Assembly: GCA_023415595.1 (NCBI GenBank)
Contig: JAEZJW010000080.1
Span: forward strand, 1-11,604
Reading direction: 5' to 3'
Source of the DNA: Bacillota bacterium
GTDB taxonomy: Bacteria; Bacillota; Clostridia; Lachnospirales; Lachnospiraceae
DNA length: 11,604 nt
In this document: one piece after another, positions 1 to 6,194 of the stretch
Layout: the number at the start of each line of letters is the position of its first letter
Position numbering within the stretch: position 1 is the first letter of the stretch
Made by a program: the position numbers and the translations under genes
Notes under the pieces: model-generated
What the model was told of the DNA's origin: nothing
Databases searched by the model: none
Seen by the model: only the letters and a program-made list of their open reading frames with translations

Positions 1-32
1 TATCCAAATCGCGCGAGCACTTATGAGATGAG

Positions 33-112
33 CGGACACCTTAAGGCGCTGGGGCGGCGGAAACATGGAAACGTAAGGCGCCATAGCATTATGAGCAGGA
101 CTTCGAAGTTAG
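33..112. repeat. Degenerate intergenic repeat module, copy 1
   Basis: This is the best-preserved copy of a module seen three times in the first kilobase. Its left core (33-53, containing GGACACCTTAAGGC and then CTGGG) recurs at 266-286 with one mismatch in 21. Its right part (81-112, CCATAGC...GAGCA...GAAGTTAG) recurs with gaps at 902-934. The core holds the perfect 8-base palindrome CCTTAAGG at 39-46. A related phrase, AGCA(C)TTATGAG, occurs twice here (about 17-27 and 86-95), so the module may itself be built of shorter tandem units. No protein-coding signal is apparent. The repeat class is not recognised. Confidence 0.55.
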
Positions 113-153
113 TTTTTTGAGATAACACGAAATATAACAATTGGGGTGATAAG

Positions 154-240
154 ATGATACCAACTAGAGAAGAAGCAGAAAGAGAATTAGAACTTGCAGG
201 TGAGTTAAATCCTGGCCCATGGATTAAGTGTCCAGGTTAG
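154..240 (+). pseudogene. 5' remnant of an HD-domain phosphohydrolase gene (28 codons)
   Basis: An ATG preceded by GGGGTGAT opens a 28-residue frame beginning MIPTREEAERELEL and running through NPGPWIK before a TAG stop. This closely resembles, from memory, the N-terminus of small clostridial HD/HDIG metal-dependent phosphohydrolases. There, the stretch (M-x-PTREEA...NPGPW-x-x-HS) leads straight into the first histidine of the HD metal site. Here the homology ends at the residues where that His-Ser is expected, replaced by Cys-Pro-Gly-stop. All catalytic residues are therefore absent. The preserved start and ribosome-binding site suggest a fairly recent truncation, probably a recombination event, since repeat copies lie on both sides. 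It cannot encode an active hydrolase. A very short functional peptide is possible but unsupported. Confidence 0.6.
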
Positions 241-265
241 TAGTTTCTGACTACCAACATACGAT

Positions 266-338
266 CGGACACCTTAAGGCTCTGGGTGTCGTGAATACGA
301 GACATTATGCGCAATATCTATCAGGGTAGGGCTCTGGA
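266..338. repeat. Degenerate intergenic repeat module, copy 2
   Basis: The left core at 266-286 matches 33-53 at 20 of 21 positions. The following GACATTATGCGCA resembles the AGCATTATGAGCA of copy 1, but the intervening segment is shorter. The right edge contains the 13-mer GTAGGGCTCTGGA at 326-338, which recurs exactly at 853-865. This copy lies between the HD remnant and the 158-aa membrane-protein gene, so it marks a boundary between two coding units. Confidence 0.55.
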
Positions 339-362
339 ACCATGTATCATATAACATAATTC

Positions 363-839
363 ATGAAATTTAATATGAGGAGGGGACTCATAATTAAAAT
401 TATAAAAATTGTTATAGTAGCAGTGATTTTACTTTTGATACCCATTAATACGGCATATGCAAAATGGCATAATTATTTCGTTGTATATAATAAAAATCTT
501 TATGTTATTACCGAAAGAAAGGTTAATCCTGAACTTATAGGTTCTAAAATAGGAAAGGTTACAAAATATTCAAGCCGAGAGGGTACCTATTCTGGAAACT
601 TCTCAAATAAATACCCAAAGGGTACAAAATATTATAAGATTATCGGTGTTGATGTAAATGAATCAATAGCTGTGAAGGAAAAAGACGGTACCTTTACCGA
701 AGCAAAGTATGAAGGGGAATACGCAGGAGCCAGGTGCGATAAACAGACTTTTCTATTATTTTCAATTGGGTTAATCATACTAGTCACATTAGCATGGCGG
801 TTAGGGAGAAGGAATATTACTAAAAATAACGTTAAGTGA
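363..839 (+). CDS. Hypothetical membrane-anchored protein (158 aa)
   Basis: I do not recognise a named family. Seen in the protein: a hydrophobic N-terminal segment (about residues 10-30) ending in AYA-K, which could be a signal peptide or an uncleaved anchor. Then comes a polar, tyrosine- and lysine-rich domain of about 95 residues with a GTYSGNFSNKYPKGTKYY motif, and a C-terminal membrane span (about 129-147) followed by a basic tail. This predicts an exported domain held at the membrane. The start is uncertain. ATG 363 and ATG 375 have no ribosome-binding site, whereas a strong AGGAGGGG (378-385) precedes in-frame ATA codon 10 (390-392) at ideal distance, and translation from there would give a cleaner signal sequence. 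The gene is AT-rich and flanked by repeat copies, consistent with an accessory cassette. Confidence 0.6.
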   Translation: MKFNMRRGLIIKIIKIVIVAVILLLIPINTAYAKWHNYFVVYNKNLYVITERKVNPELIGSKIGKVTKYSSREGTYSGNFSNKYPKGTKYYKIIGVDVNESIAVKEKDGTFTEAKYEGEYAGARCDKQTFLLFSIGLIILVTLAWRLGRRNITKNNVK

Positions 840-852
840 CATATCAATATAA

Positions 853-934
853 GTAGGGCTCTGGAGCATGCTTAGTTAGATATTGTATGTTCCCAGACAC
901 CCCATAGCCTAAGAGCAAGCACCCCGGAATTAAG
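853..934. repeat. Degenerate intergenic repeat module, copy 3
   Basis: GTAGGGCTCTGGA at 853-865 is identical to 326-338. Further on, CAGACACC (893-900) followed by CCATAGC...GAGCA...GAATTAAG (902-934) aligns with parts of copy 1 (33-40 and 81-112), with the CTTAAGG core deleted. It closes the repeat-gene-repeat-gene-repeat layout at the left end of the window. The stretch from here to about 1000 holds nothing else that I can identify. Confidence 0.45.
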
Positions 935-1005
935 AGCCTCATATTTAATAAGATATCGTTTACTTAGGAGAACTAGCGATTATTTTAACATTCTTCAATT
1001 TACTC

Positions 1006-1036
1006 TTGACTCTTCCGTTGGGGAATAGATTAAACT
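1006..1036 (+). promoter_or_regulatory. MerR-type promoter and operator
   Basis: The -35 TTGACT (1006-1011) and -10 TAAACT (1031-1036) are separated by 19 bp. That long spacing is characteristic of promoters activated by DNA distortion by MerR-family regulators. A dyad lies in and just before the spacer: CTCTTCC (1010-1016) and GGAATAG (1022-1028), six of seven positions complementary across a 5-base loop. It sits 28 bases upstream of the MerR gene start, so autoregulation is very likely. Confidence 0.8.
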
Positions 1037-1064
1037 ATGAATAAATCATCGGTAGGAGGTTTTT

Positions 1065-2021
1065 ATGAGTAATTTAATCAAAATCAGAGATGTTTCCATA
1101 AAGTATGATATATCTGCCCGTACGCTTCGTTATTATGAAGATATGGGGTTAGTAACCAGCACCCGGAGCAATGATTATGCATACAGGTTATATGATGAAA
1201 CTGCAGTCAAGAGGTTAGAACAAATTCTCATTTTACGCAAGCTGTCCATCAGTATCAAGGATATTCAACGGATTTTCAATACTTCCGGCTCCGAAGTTGT
1301 CTTGGATGTGTTGGGTAAAAAAGTAGGAGACATTGACGACGAGGTCGCCTTACTGCATGAATTGAAAGAAGTCGTCTTAGAGTTTATCCGGCAGATAAAG
1401 CAAGCCGATTTTAGCAGAGATTCTGATGTAAAGATGCTTTATGAGAAGGCAAAGGAAATAGAAGGCCAACTTTTCAATATTACATACAGCGGCAATTCTT
1501 CCAATGTCAATCGGCTACTAGACGTGACCGAAAAGATGAAGAGAGCTCCAGAGGTCAGGATCATCCGAATAAATCCATTCAAGGCGTTTTCGTCCGGTCT
1601 GGACACCATAGACAATGTTATGGGTTGTTTTCAGCAATGGCAGGAGGAGCATAACCACTTGGTCAAAAAACTCATGTATGGTGCTCCCGACTTTCTATGG
1701 TTTGAAGAAGATATGAAGGCAGTTTGGGTTTGGGCAGTCGAAGATTGGGTAACGGAAGTGGACACAGCACCGTATGAGCTCATAGAGTTTGAAGGTGGAT
1801 TGTATGCTGCCGCTATGTCTGTTGATGGAGACGATGACATTAGTGGCAGAGTTTATAATGGCATTAAAAAGTGGTTGGAAACCAGTGGGTTTGAGCTTGA
1901 CGAGCGCCCCGGTCATCGGACACTCTGTCACATGCTAAATCCTACTGATGAGATTAAAGATGCTCTTGGATATCATCAACTCGATATCTATGTACCTATA
2001 AAATTGAGAGGAAGTAAATGA
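1065..2021 (+). CDS. MerR-family regulator with GyrI-like effector domain
   Basis: This is a DNA-binding transcription factor expected to act as a dimer. Residues 1-72 form the MerR winged helix: the recognition region carries SARTLRYYEDMGL (18-30), followed by a wing with YRLYDE. A helical coiled-coil dimerisation region spans about 78-115. Residues about 163-315 resemble the GyrI-like/AraC effector-binding fold (VRIIRINPFKAFSSG, FEGGLYAA, a final LDIYVPI strand), as in BmrR-like multidrug or ligand sensors. There is no conserved cysteine pair typical of metal-sensing MerR proteins near the coiled coil, so a small organic ligand is more likely than a metal. The ATG follows AGGAGG at 1054-1059. 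The upstream promoter has MerR architecture, and the next gene begins 1 bp after the stop. The ligand is unknown. Confidence 0.88.
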   Translation: MSNLIKIRDVSIKYDISARTLRYYEDMGLVTSTRSNDYAYRLYDETAVKRLEQILILRKLSISIKDIQRIFNTSGSEVVLDVLGKKVGDIDDEVALLHELKEVVLEFIRQIKQADFSRDSDVKMLYEKAKEIEGQLFNITYSGNSSNVNRLLDVTEKMKRAPEVRIIRINPFKAFSSGLDTIDNVMGCFQQWQEEHNHLVKKLMYGAPDFLWFEEDMKAVWVWAVEDWVTEVDTAPYELIEFEGGLYAAAMSVDGDDDISGRVYNGIKKWLETSGFELDERPGHRTLCHMLNPTDEIKDALGYHQLDIYVPIKLRGSK

Positions 2022-2022
2022 T

Positions 2023-2619
2023 ATGGCGAGAGTATACGGTATTAAAAAATGGTTAGTAGAAAACAATACTGATCCAAAACTTATAAGGCAAATTATTGGA
2101 AACGAAGATTTAGTAGAAATCATTAAACGGATGGAAAATTACCTTGATTATGATATGATGTATAAAAGCTTGGATTCCTGCGCCTGTTTGGGTGGTAAGG
2201 AATATCTAAAGAAATGTGAAAAAATCGGTAAAGAATTGATCGGCAAATCTTTAAACGAAAAAATACAACATCTCAGTCATCAGATTTTTACTTCTGAAAG
2301 TATTGCCTTAAATAATGATGGTACTTTGACCGCGGTAATGGTTTACAAAAACAATGATAAGTATTCATGTGTTTGTTCAGCCTCCGTTTGTAAAGGTGTG
2401 AAAGTATCAGACCTTGCTTTATCAGAAAATAATTCGGATGACCGTGAAATGCCTTTGTCATACTGCTTATGTTGTGCCGGGGCATTTCGCCGTCATTTAC
2501 AATTAATGCTGGATGTACAAATGAAGACAAAGAATATAATTTCTTCTCCGATTAACAGTCGAGGTGAAAAACCATGTGAATTTGTTTTTGAGATTGTACC
2601 ATACCAACCAATAACCTGA
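2023..2619 (+). CDS. Cysteine-rich cytoplasmic protein of unknown function (198 aa)
   Basis: I do not recognise a characterised family. The protein has ten cysteines, in clusters C53-x-C55...C65, C116-x-C118-x4-C123 and C148-x-C150-C151, plus C185. It has no signal peptide or membrane span. The ending NSRGEKPCEFVFEI resembles the terminal GxxxCxF-strand motif of V4R-like and related small-molecule-binding domains. That suggests a ligand- or metal-binding fold, and a Zn or Fe-S site is possible. The N-terminal half is helical. It starts 1 bp after the MerR stop with GAGAGGAAG upstream, so translation is probably coupled and expression follows the MerR promoter. It could be the effector gene of that regulator or its sensing partner. 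The stop codon lies inside the first terminator hairpin. Confidence 0.75.
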   Translation: MARVYGIKKWLVENNTDPKLIRQIIGNEDLVEIIKRMENYLDYDMMYKSLDSCACLGGKEYLKKCEKIGKELIGKSLNEKIQHLSHQIFTSESIALNNDGTLTAVMVYKNNDKYSCVCSASVCKGVKVSDLALSENNSDDREMPLSYCLCCAGAFRRHLQLMLDVQMKTKNIISSPINSRGEKPCEFVFEIVPYQPIT

Positions 2620-2640
2620 AGCAGACGGCTTTAGGTTTTT
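2613..2640 (+). terminator. Intrinsic terminator 1 of the MerR unit
   Basis: A ten-pair stem (2613-2622 with 2628-2637, one G-U pair) around a 5-base loop is followed by a T run ending at 2640. The upstream arm overlaps the stop codon at 2617-2619, so the hairpin begins within the gene's end. Confidence 0.7.
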
Positions 2641-2651
2641 GTTGCAACGGA

Positions 2652-2683
2652 AGCTCAAGGGATAATTACCTCGGGCTTTTTTT
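2652..2683 (+). terminator. Intrinsic terminator 2 of the MerR unit
   Basis: The stem AGCTCAAGG (2652-2660) pairs with CCTCGGGCT (2669-2677), with one mismatch and one G-U pair, around an 8-base loop. A run of seven T (2677-2683) follows. It lies 11 bases after the first terminator, giving a tandem pair. Confidence 0.75.
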
Positions 2684-2775
2684 GTTTCACGCTAAATTAT
2701 GAAAGCATTTGAAAAAGTTCTCATTCATAAATACTGAGTCCTTTACCAATTCAGAGTATGTGAAGCATGTAAAAA

Positions 2776-2804
2776 TTGACAGAATATAGCACCTGTATTA
2801 TGAT
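2776..2804 (+). promoter_or_regulatory. Probable sigma-A promoter upstream of tag
   Basis: A consensus TTGACA (2776-2781) is spaced 17 bp from TATGAT (2799-2804, five of six). The start of transcription would be near 2811, leaving a leader of about 185 bases before tag. The first copy of a repeated 19-nt motif (2779-2797) fills its spacer, which would allow repressor control. The remaining 2805-2995 stretch has no gene that I can support. Confidence 0.6.
2779..2797. repeat. 19-nt motif, copy 1 (possible operator)
   Basis: ACAGAATATAGCACCTGTA matches 2912-2930 at 16 of 19 positions. ACAG...CTGT at its ends forms a short dyad. It lies between the -35 and -10 elements of the putative tag promoter. 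Confidence 0.4.
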
Positions 2805-2911
2805 GGATGTATTAATTTAGCAGATGATAAGAGAATTGTAAGTTGATATAACCCATTTCATAATTTGGACTGCATTAGATATGTGAAATAGATGAGAGTG
2901 TGTGCCGCTCT

Positions 2912-2934
2912 ACAGAATATAACCCTTGTATAAT
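2912..2934. repeat. 19-nt motif, copy 2, with a TATAAT box
   Basis: ACAGAATATAACCCTTGTA (2912-2930) repeats the motif of 2779-2797. It runs into a perfect TATAAT (2929-2934), but no convincing -35 sits 16-18 bases upstream. It may be a second, weaker or activator-dependent promoter closer to tag, or a second operator. Confidence 0.4.
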
Positions 2935-2995
2935 AATAGTTTCAAAATTCAATTGATAAAATAAAAAATGACAAGAATCGGAAAGGAATGGTTTT

Positions 2996-3565
2996 ATGAC
3001 ACAAAAAATTAGATGCGCTTGGGCAGGAATTATCCCCATATATATAGACTATCATGACAACGAATGGGGACGGCCTGTACATGATGATACCAAGCTTTTT
3101 GAAATGCTAATTTTAGAAGGTATGCAGGCTGGGCTTGCATGGATAACCGTGCTGAATAAGAGAGAAGCATTCAGAGAGGCATTTGATGGATTTGACCCTA
3201 ATAAGATAGCCCATTATGATGATGCAAAAATTCAAGCACTCCTGGCAAACGATAAAATAATAAGAAATCGCCTGAAAGTTAATGCAGCTGTGAGCAATGC
3301 CAAAGCGTTTTTAAGAGTGATAGAAGAATACGGGAGCTTTGACAAATTCATATGGGGATATGTGGACTATGTACCTATTACATGTCATTGGGAAAAACAT
3401 GACGATTTACCTGCAAGAACCCCTCTCTCTGATAAGATTAGTAAAGATTTGAAACGAATGGGCTTTAAATTCGTGGGTTCGACCATAATTTATTCATTCA
3501 TGCAAGCGATAGGTATGGTCAATGATCACATTACGGAATGTTTTGTTTATAAAGAATTAAGTTGA
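2996..3565 (+). CDS. tag: DNA-3-methyladenine glycosylase I
   Basis: Tag excises 3-methyladenine from alkylated DNA, the first step of base excision repair. The 189-aa protein matches the usual length and aligns throughout with E. coli Tag: YHDNEWG (19-25), FEMLILEGMQAGLAWITVL (35-53), GFKFVGSTI and the C-terminal NDHITEC. The zinc-snap ligands are present as C7, H20, H178 and C182. The catalytic or base-recognition Glu41 and Trp49 correspond to E38 and W46 of the E. coli enzyme. The ATG follows AAAGGA at about 2982-2987. It is first in a run of closely spaced small-enzyme genes, and the next gene's start is 20 bases after its stop. Possible operator repeats lie in its leader. Confidence 0.95.
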   Translation: MTQKIRCAWAGIIPIYIDYHDNEWGRPVHDDTKLFEMLILEGMQAGLAWITVLNKREAFREAFDGFDPNKIAHYDDAKIQALLANDKIIRNRLKVNAAVSNAKAFLRVIEEYGSFDKFIWGYVDYVPITCHWEKHDDLPARTPLSDKISKDLKRMGFKFVGSTIIYSFMQAIGMVNDHITECFVYKELS

Positions 3566-3585
3566 TATGGGGAGGCTCAGGTATC

Positions 3586-4536
3586 GTGCTCAAGGAAGAT
3601 GATGAAATAATAAGTCATATATACGAAGTGTTAAAAACACAGAATCTTACAGCAGACAAGGTTGATCTATACCTTAAGAATTACCAAGGCGCAGCATATT
3701 TGATTGACGGCAGATTTATTATGAGAATATCAAAGTCAGGCTCGAATGAACACAGGAAGCAGGAAAGGGTACAATTCGTTTCTTATGTTCCAAGAGTTCA
3801 TTCCAATGGTTCCTTTAACGCCTCCGGTCAAATATATCATTACTCAATTTCAGACTATGTGCAAGGTGAAGAGTTATATGGTGTTCTTCAGGAATTGAAC
3901 GAGGAACAACAAACTAGTATAGGAAAGGATATTGCAGAATTCCTCACAGAATTGCATTCTATAACGGGTTCATCTTATGATATCGGCCATTATATACCTA
4001 CGATTCCGGGGTTCAGCCGGTCATGGAAAGAAGGACATATTGAATATACCAATTACTTAAGAAAAGCATTATCCGAGATAGAGATTAATCCAGAGAGCAA
4101 AAAAGTACTATCAGCCGCATTTGAATATATCAATGCAAACATCGACTGCTTAGACTACCAAACCCGAGCCAGACTGTTACATAATGATTTTCATCCCAAG
4201 AATATTATTGTAAATAAGGGCAGAGTTTCAGGGGTTATAGATTGGGAGTGCTCGCAATTTGGTGAGGAAGATTTTGAATTGGTTCATCTTTTTCATTGGT
4301 GCATTTACCCTCCGGATCAAGGCAGAGTGTTTGTAGCCTTACTGAGGGCTATCGTTGAAAACCTTGGGTTAATCCGGAGCATCCCTGATTTTGATAAACG
4401 CCTTACAATCTATCAACTGGAACATGAGTTAAACCAACTGATTTGGAATGGAACAAATCAGTTGGAGGAGAGAACAAATAGAATTAATGGATGGCTAAAT
4501 GGCCAAATAAAAAGTCTGTTGGCCGAATGGATATAA
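3586..4536 (+). CDS. Aminoglycoside-phosphotransferase-fold kinase family protein
   Basis: This is a protein of the APH/choline-kinase-like fold (316 aa), using ATP to phosphorylate a small molecule or antibiotic of unknown identity. The Brenner-type catalytic loop is HNDFHPKN, with Asp201 as catalytic base. The metal-binding IDWE has Asp219, about 18 residues later as in the family. The N-terminal lobe (QGAAYLIDGRFIMRIS) is consistent with the nucleotide-binding sheet and its Lys/Arg. The start was placed at GTG 3586 because GGGGAGG (3569-3575) lies 10 bases upstream. The longer frame from TTG 3562 would overlap tag and has no ribosome-binding site. The divergent sequence argues against a confident resistance assignment. 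Fructosamine-, homoserine- or nucleoside-type kinases share this fold. Confidence 0.85.
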   Translation: MLKEDDEIISHIYEVLKTQNLTADKVDLYLKNYQGAAYLIDGRFIMRISKSGSNEHRKQERVQFVSYVPRVHSNGSFNASGQIYHYSISDYVQGEELYGVLQELNEEQQTSIGKDIAEFLTELHSITGSSYDIGHYIPTIPGFSRSWKEGHIEYTNYLRKALSEIEINPESKKVLSAAFEYINANIDCLDYQTRARLLHNDFHPKNIIVNKGRVSGVIDWECSQFGEEDFELVHLFHWCIYPPDQGRVFVALLRAIVENLGLIRSIPDFDKRLTIYQLEHELNQLIWNGTNQLEERTNRINGWLNGQIKSLLAEWI

Positions 4537-4574
4537 AGGAAGTATTTGAATGATCCCATAATATGGAGGCTTTC

Positions 4575-5174
4575 ATGAGAAAAATTGTAGTTTACATCTA
4601 TGAAGGAATGGCGACTTTTGAAATTGCATTACTTGCTCAGTTACTAGGTTCTGATCCGGGGATAGAACTCATAATAACAGCCGACGAGCTCAGACTGATC
4701 AAGGATAAATCAGGGATGCTAATCATGCCGCATACAGATTTAAAGAGTGTACATAGTGAGGATATTGATGGCATCATAATTCCTGGTGGATGGCTTGCTG
4801 ATCTGGATGAACATTTGATCAGTATAATCAGAGATCTAAAGGAAGAACAGAAGCTAATCGCAGCTGTCTGTGCAGGCTCATCGATTATGGCAAGATCAGG
4901 GGTATTGAAGGGCATAAGATATACAACTTCAATTGTTGAATGGCAGGATAAACACAGAGACTTCTTTAAGATAGAGGATCCGTTTCCCAGAGAGAGTTAT
5001 GTAGAGTGCAGAGCGATAAGGGATGGTAATATTATTACAGCTAAGGGATCTGCATTTATCGATTTTACGATGGAGGTATGTGACTACTTTGATCTGTTCG
5101 AAGATGAGGATGATAAAAAGGCTTTCGAACAAGACTTAAAGGGAGGAAGCCATTTTTCAAATGACGGGGTATAA
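4575..5174 (+). CDS. DJ-1/PfpI superfamily protein
   Basis: This is a flavodoxin-like DJ-1/PfpI domain protein (199 aa), a superfamily including glyoxalases or deglycases, chaperones and stress proteins. Glu16 sits in the first loop (YEGMATFE). The nucleophile elbow is AAVCAGS with Cys99, followed by the AVLKG-like SGVLKG helix. IDGIIIPGG (residues about 65-73) is the usual preceding strand. These residues suggest an intact reactive cysteine. The acidic C-terminus (DLFEDEDDKKAF) is a family-variable extension. The start was taken at ATG 4575 because TGGAGG lies five bases upstream. An in-frame ATG at 4563 lies before that site and would place it within the coding region. It sits 38 bases after the kinase gene and 3 bases before the GNAT gene. 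The substrate is unknown. Confidence 0.85.
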   Translation: MRKIVVYIYEGMATFEIALLAQLLGSDPGIELIITADELRLIKDKSGMLIMPHTDLKSVHSEDIDGIIIPGGWLADLDEHLISIIRDLKEEQKLIAAVCAGSSIMARSGVLKGIRYTTSIVEWQDKHRDFFKIEDPFPRESYVECRAIRDGNIITAKGSAFIDFTMEVCDYFDLFEDEDDKKAFEQDLKGGSHFSNDGV

Positions 5175-5177
5175 CAG

Positions 5178-5636
5178 ATGAAACATATTACAATCTCAGC
5201 AGAAAACCCATATTCAGCAGATGCAACAAAATTATTGAGTGAATTATCGGATATGCTGCAGACAATCACCGGAGATAGCGGAAGAGGTTCCTTTGACATC
5301 GGACAGATGAACGATCCCGGATCAATCTTCGTACTTGCCAGGAACGCAGCAGGGGAGGCAATAGGCTGTGGAGCGTTCCGCCCTATCAATGGCAACATAG
5401 CAGAAGTCAAACGGATGTATGCGAAATATCAGTCCCAGGGGATAGGAACAACAGTATTATCATACCTTGAGGAACAAGCCATGAAATTGGGTTACTCTGC
5501 GATATGGCTTGAAACAAGAGTAATTAATGAACAGGCGGTAAGGTTCTATGAAAGGAATGGATATCATAGGATACCCAATTACGGTAAATACGAAGGAAAT
5601 CATAATGCAGTTTGTTTTGAAAAGACCTTAAGATAG
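5178..5636 (+). CDS. GNAT-family N-acetyltransferase (152 aa)
   Basis: This enzyme is predicted to transfer acetyl from acetyl-CoA to an amine of an unknown substrate. A single GNAT domain covers most of the protein. Motif A is AEVKRMYAKYQSQGIGT, with the CoA-pyrophosphate loop Q-x-x-G-x-G at residues 85-90. Motif B is present as WLETRVINEQAVRFYERNGY. The C-terminal HNAVCFEKTL strand is typical of small YjaB/ElaA-like members. The start is 3 bases after the DJ-1-like stop with only a weak GGGG upstream, suggesting translational coupling. Confidence 0.88.
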   Translation: MKHITISAENPYSADATKLLSELSDMLQTITGDSGRGSFDIGQMNDPGSIFVLARNAAGEAIGCGAFRPINGNIAEVKRMYAKYQSQGIGTTVLSYLEEQAMKLGYSAIWLETRVINEQAVRFYERNGYHRIPNYGKYEGNHNAVCFEKTLR

Positions 5637-5674
5637 GCTTATAGGATTGAAAATTGCAGGGGAGGAAATGTAAC

Positions 5675-6112
5675 GTGAACGATTGCTATATCTGCAATAA
5701 GCATAATGGAAGAATTGAGAACTACGGCGAAATCTATAAAGATGATTTACTAGCTATATATCACCTGGAACCGGGCTCCGGGGAGGTTTATTTAGGCTAT
5801 CTGTTTATCGAGCTGCGCAGACATATCGAAGGATTAGGAGACATGAATGATGCAGAAGCAACTGTGGTAGGGAAGATGATTCAAAGGATATCAAAGCTAT
5901 TGAAGGAGCATTATGCAGTGGATCATGTATATGCTCATGTGATCGGTGACAGTATTCCACATTTGCACATACATATCATACCCAGATATCAGGGTGCGCC
6001 CAGAGAGTATTGGGGGATAAAAACGGATGAATGGCCGGATGCTCCTCGTGGCGGCAAGGATAAGATTATTGTATTTTGTAGCGAAATGAAGCATTTTCTT
6101 ATGAAAGAATAA
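5675..6112 (+). CDS. HIT-family nucleotide hydrolase or transferase
   Basis: This is a histidine-triad protein (145 aa) of the superfamily that cleaves nucleoside phosphoramidates or dinucleoside polyphosphates through a histidine intermediate. The triad is H96-L-H98-I-H100 in PHLHIHIIPRY, with H98 the expected nucleophile. The N-terminal C4-x2-C7 pair (CYICNKH) resembles the zinc-binding pair in many HIT proteins. The longest frame opens at TTG 5654 inside the leader. GTG 5675 is preferred because GGGGAGG (5659-5665) lies nine bases upstream and the product then begins at the usual cysteine segment. An out-of-frame ATG-TAA start-stop lies at 5668-5673 between the two. The gene is 38 bases after the GNAT gene, in the same presumed operon. 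Confidence 0.88.
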   Translation: MNDCYICNKHNGRIENYGEIYKDDLLAIYHLEPGSGEVYLGYLFIELRRHIEGLGDMNDAEATVVGKMIQRISKLLKEHYAVDHVYAHVIGDSIPHLHIHIIPRYQGAPREYWGIKTDEWPDAPRGGKDKIIVFCSEMKHFLMKE

Positions 6113-6194
6113 GAAAACAGACAGATCTGATTATCGTACTCTGCTAGAATGCCGGTTTCGGATTACCTGTACATAATTGATTGGAGGACAAGTA

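Noticed and set aside
33..112. Integron attC site
   Set aside because: Although cassette-like in layout, I found no paired core sites in the expected inverted arrangement and no integrase gene in the window.
1..960. CRISPR array
   Set aside because: The repeats are few, imperfect, unequal in spacing, and separated by genes rather than uniform spacers.
2968..3012. 14-codon frame overlapping the tag start, considered as a regulatory leader peptide
   Set aside because: It has no ribosome-binding site and no coding bias. It is probably chance.
3562..3585. Upstream TTG start for the phosphotransferase
   Set aside because: It overlaps the tag stop, has no ribosome-binding site and would bury the GGGGAGG that properly serves GTG 3586.
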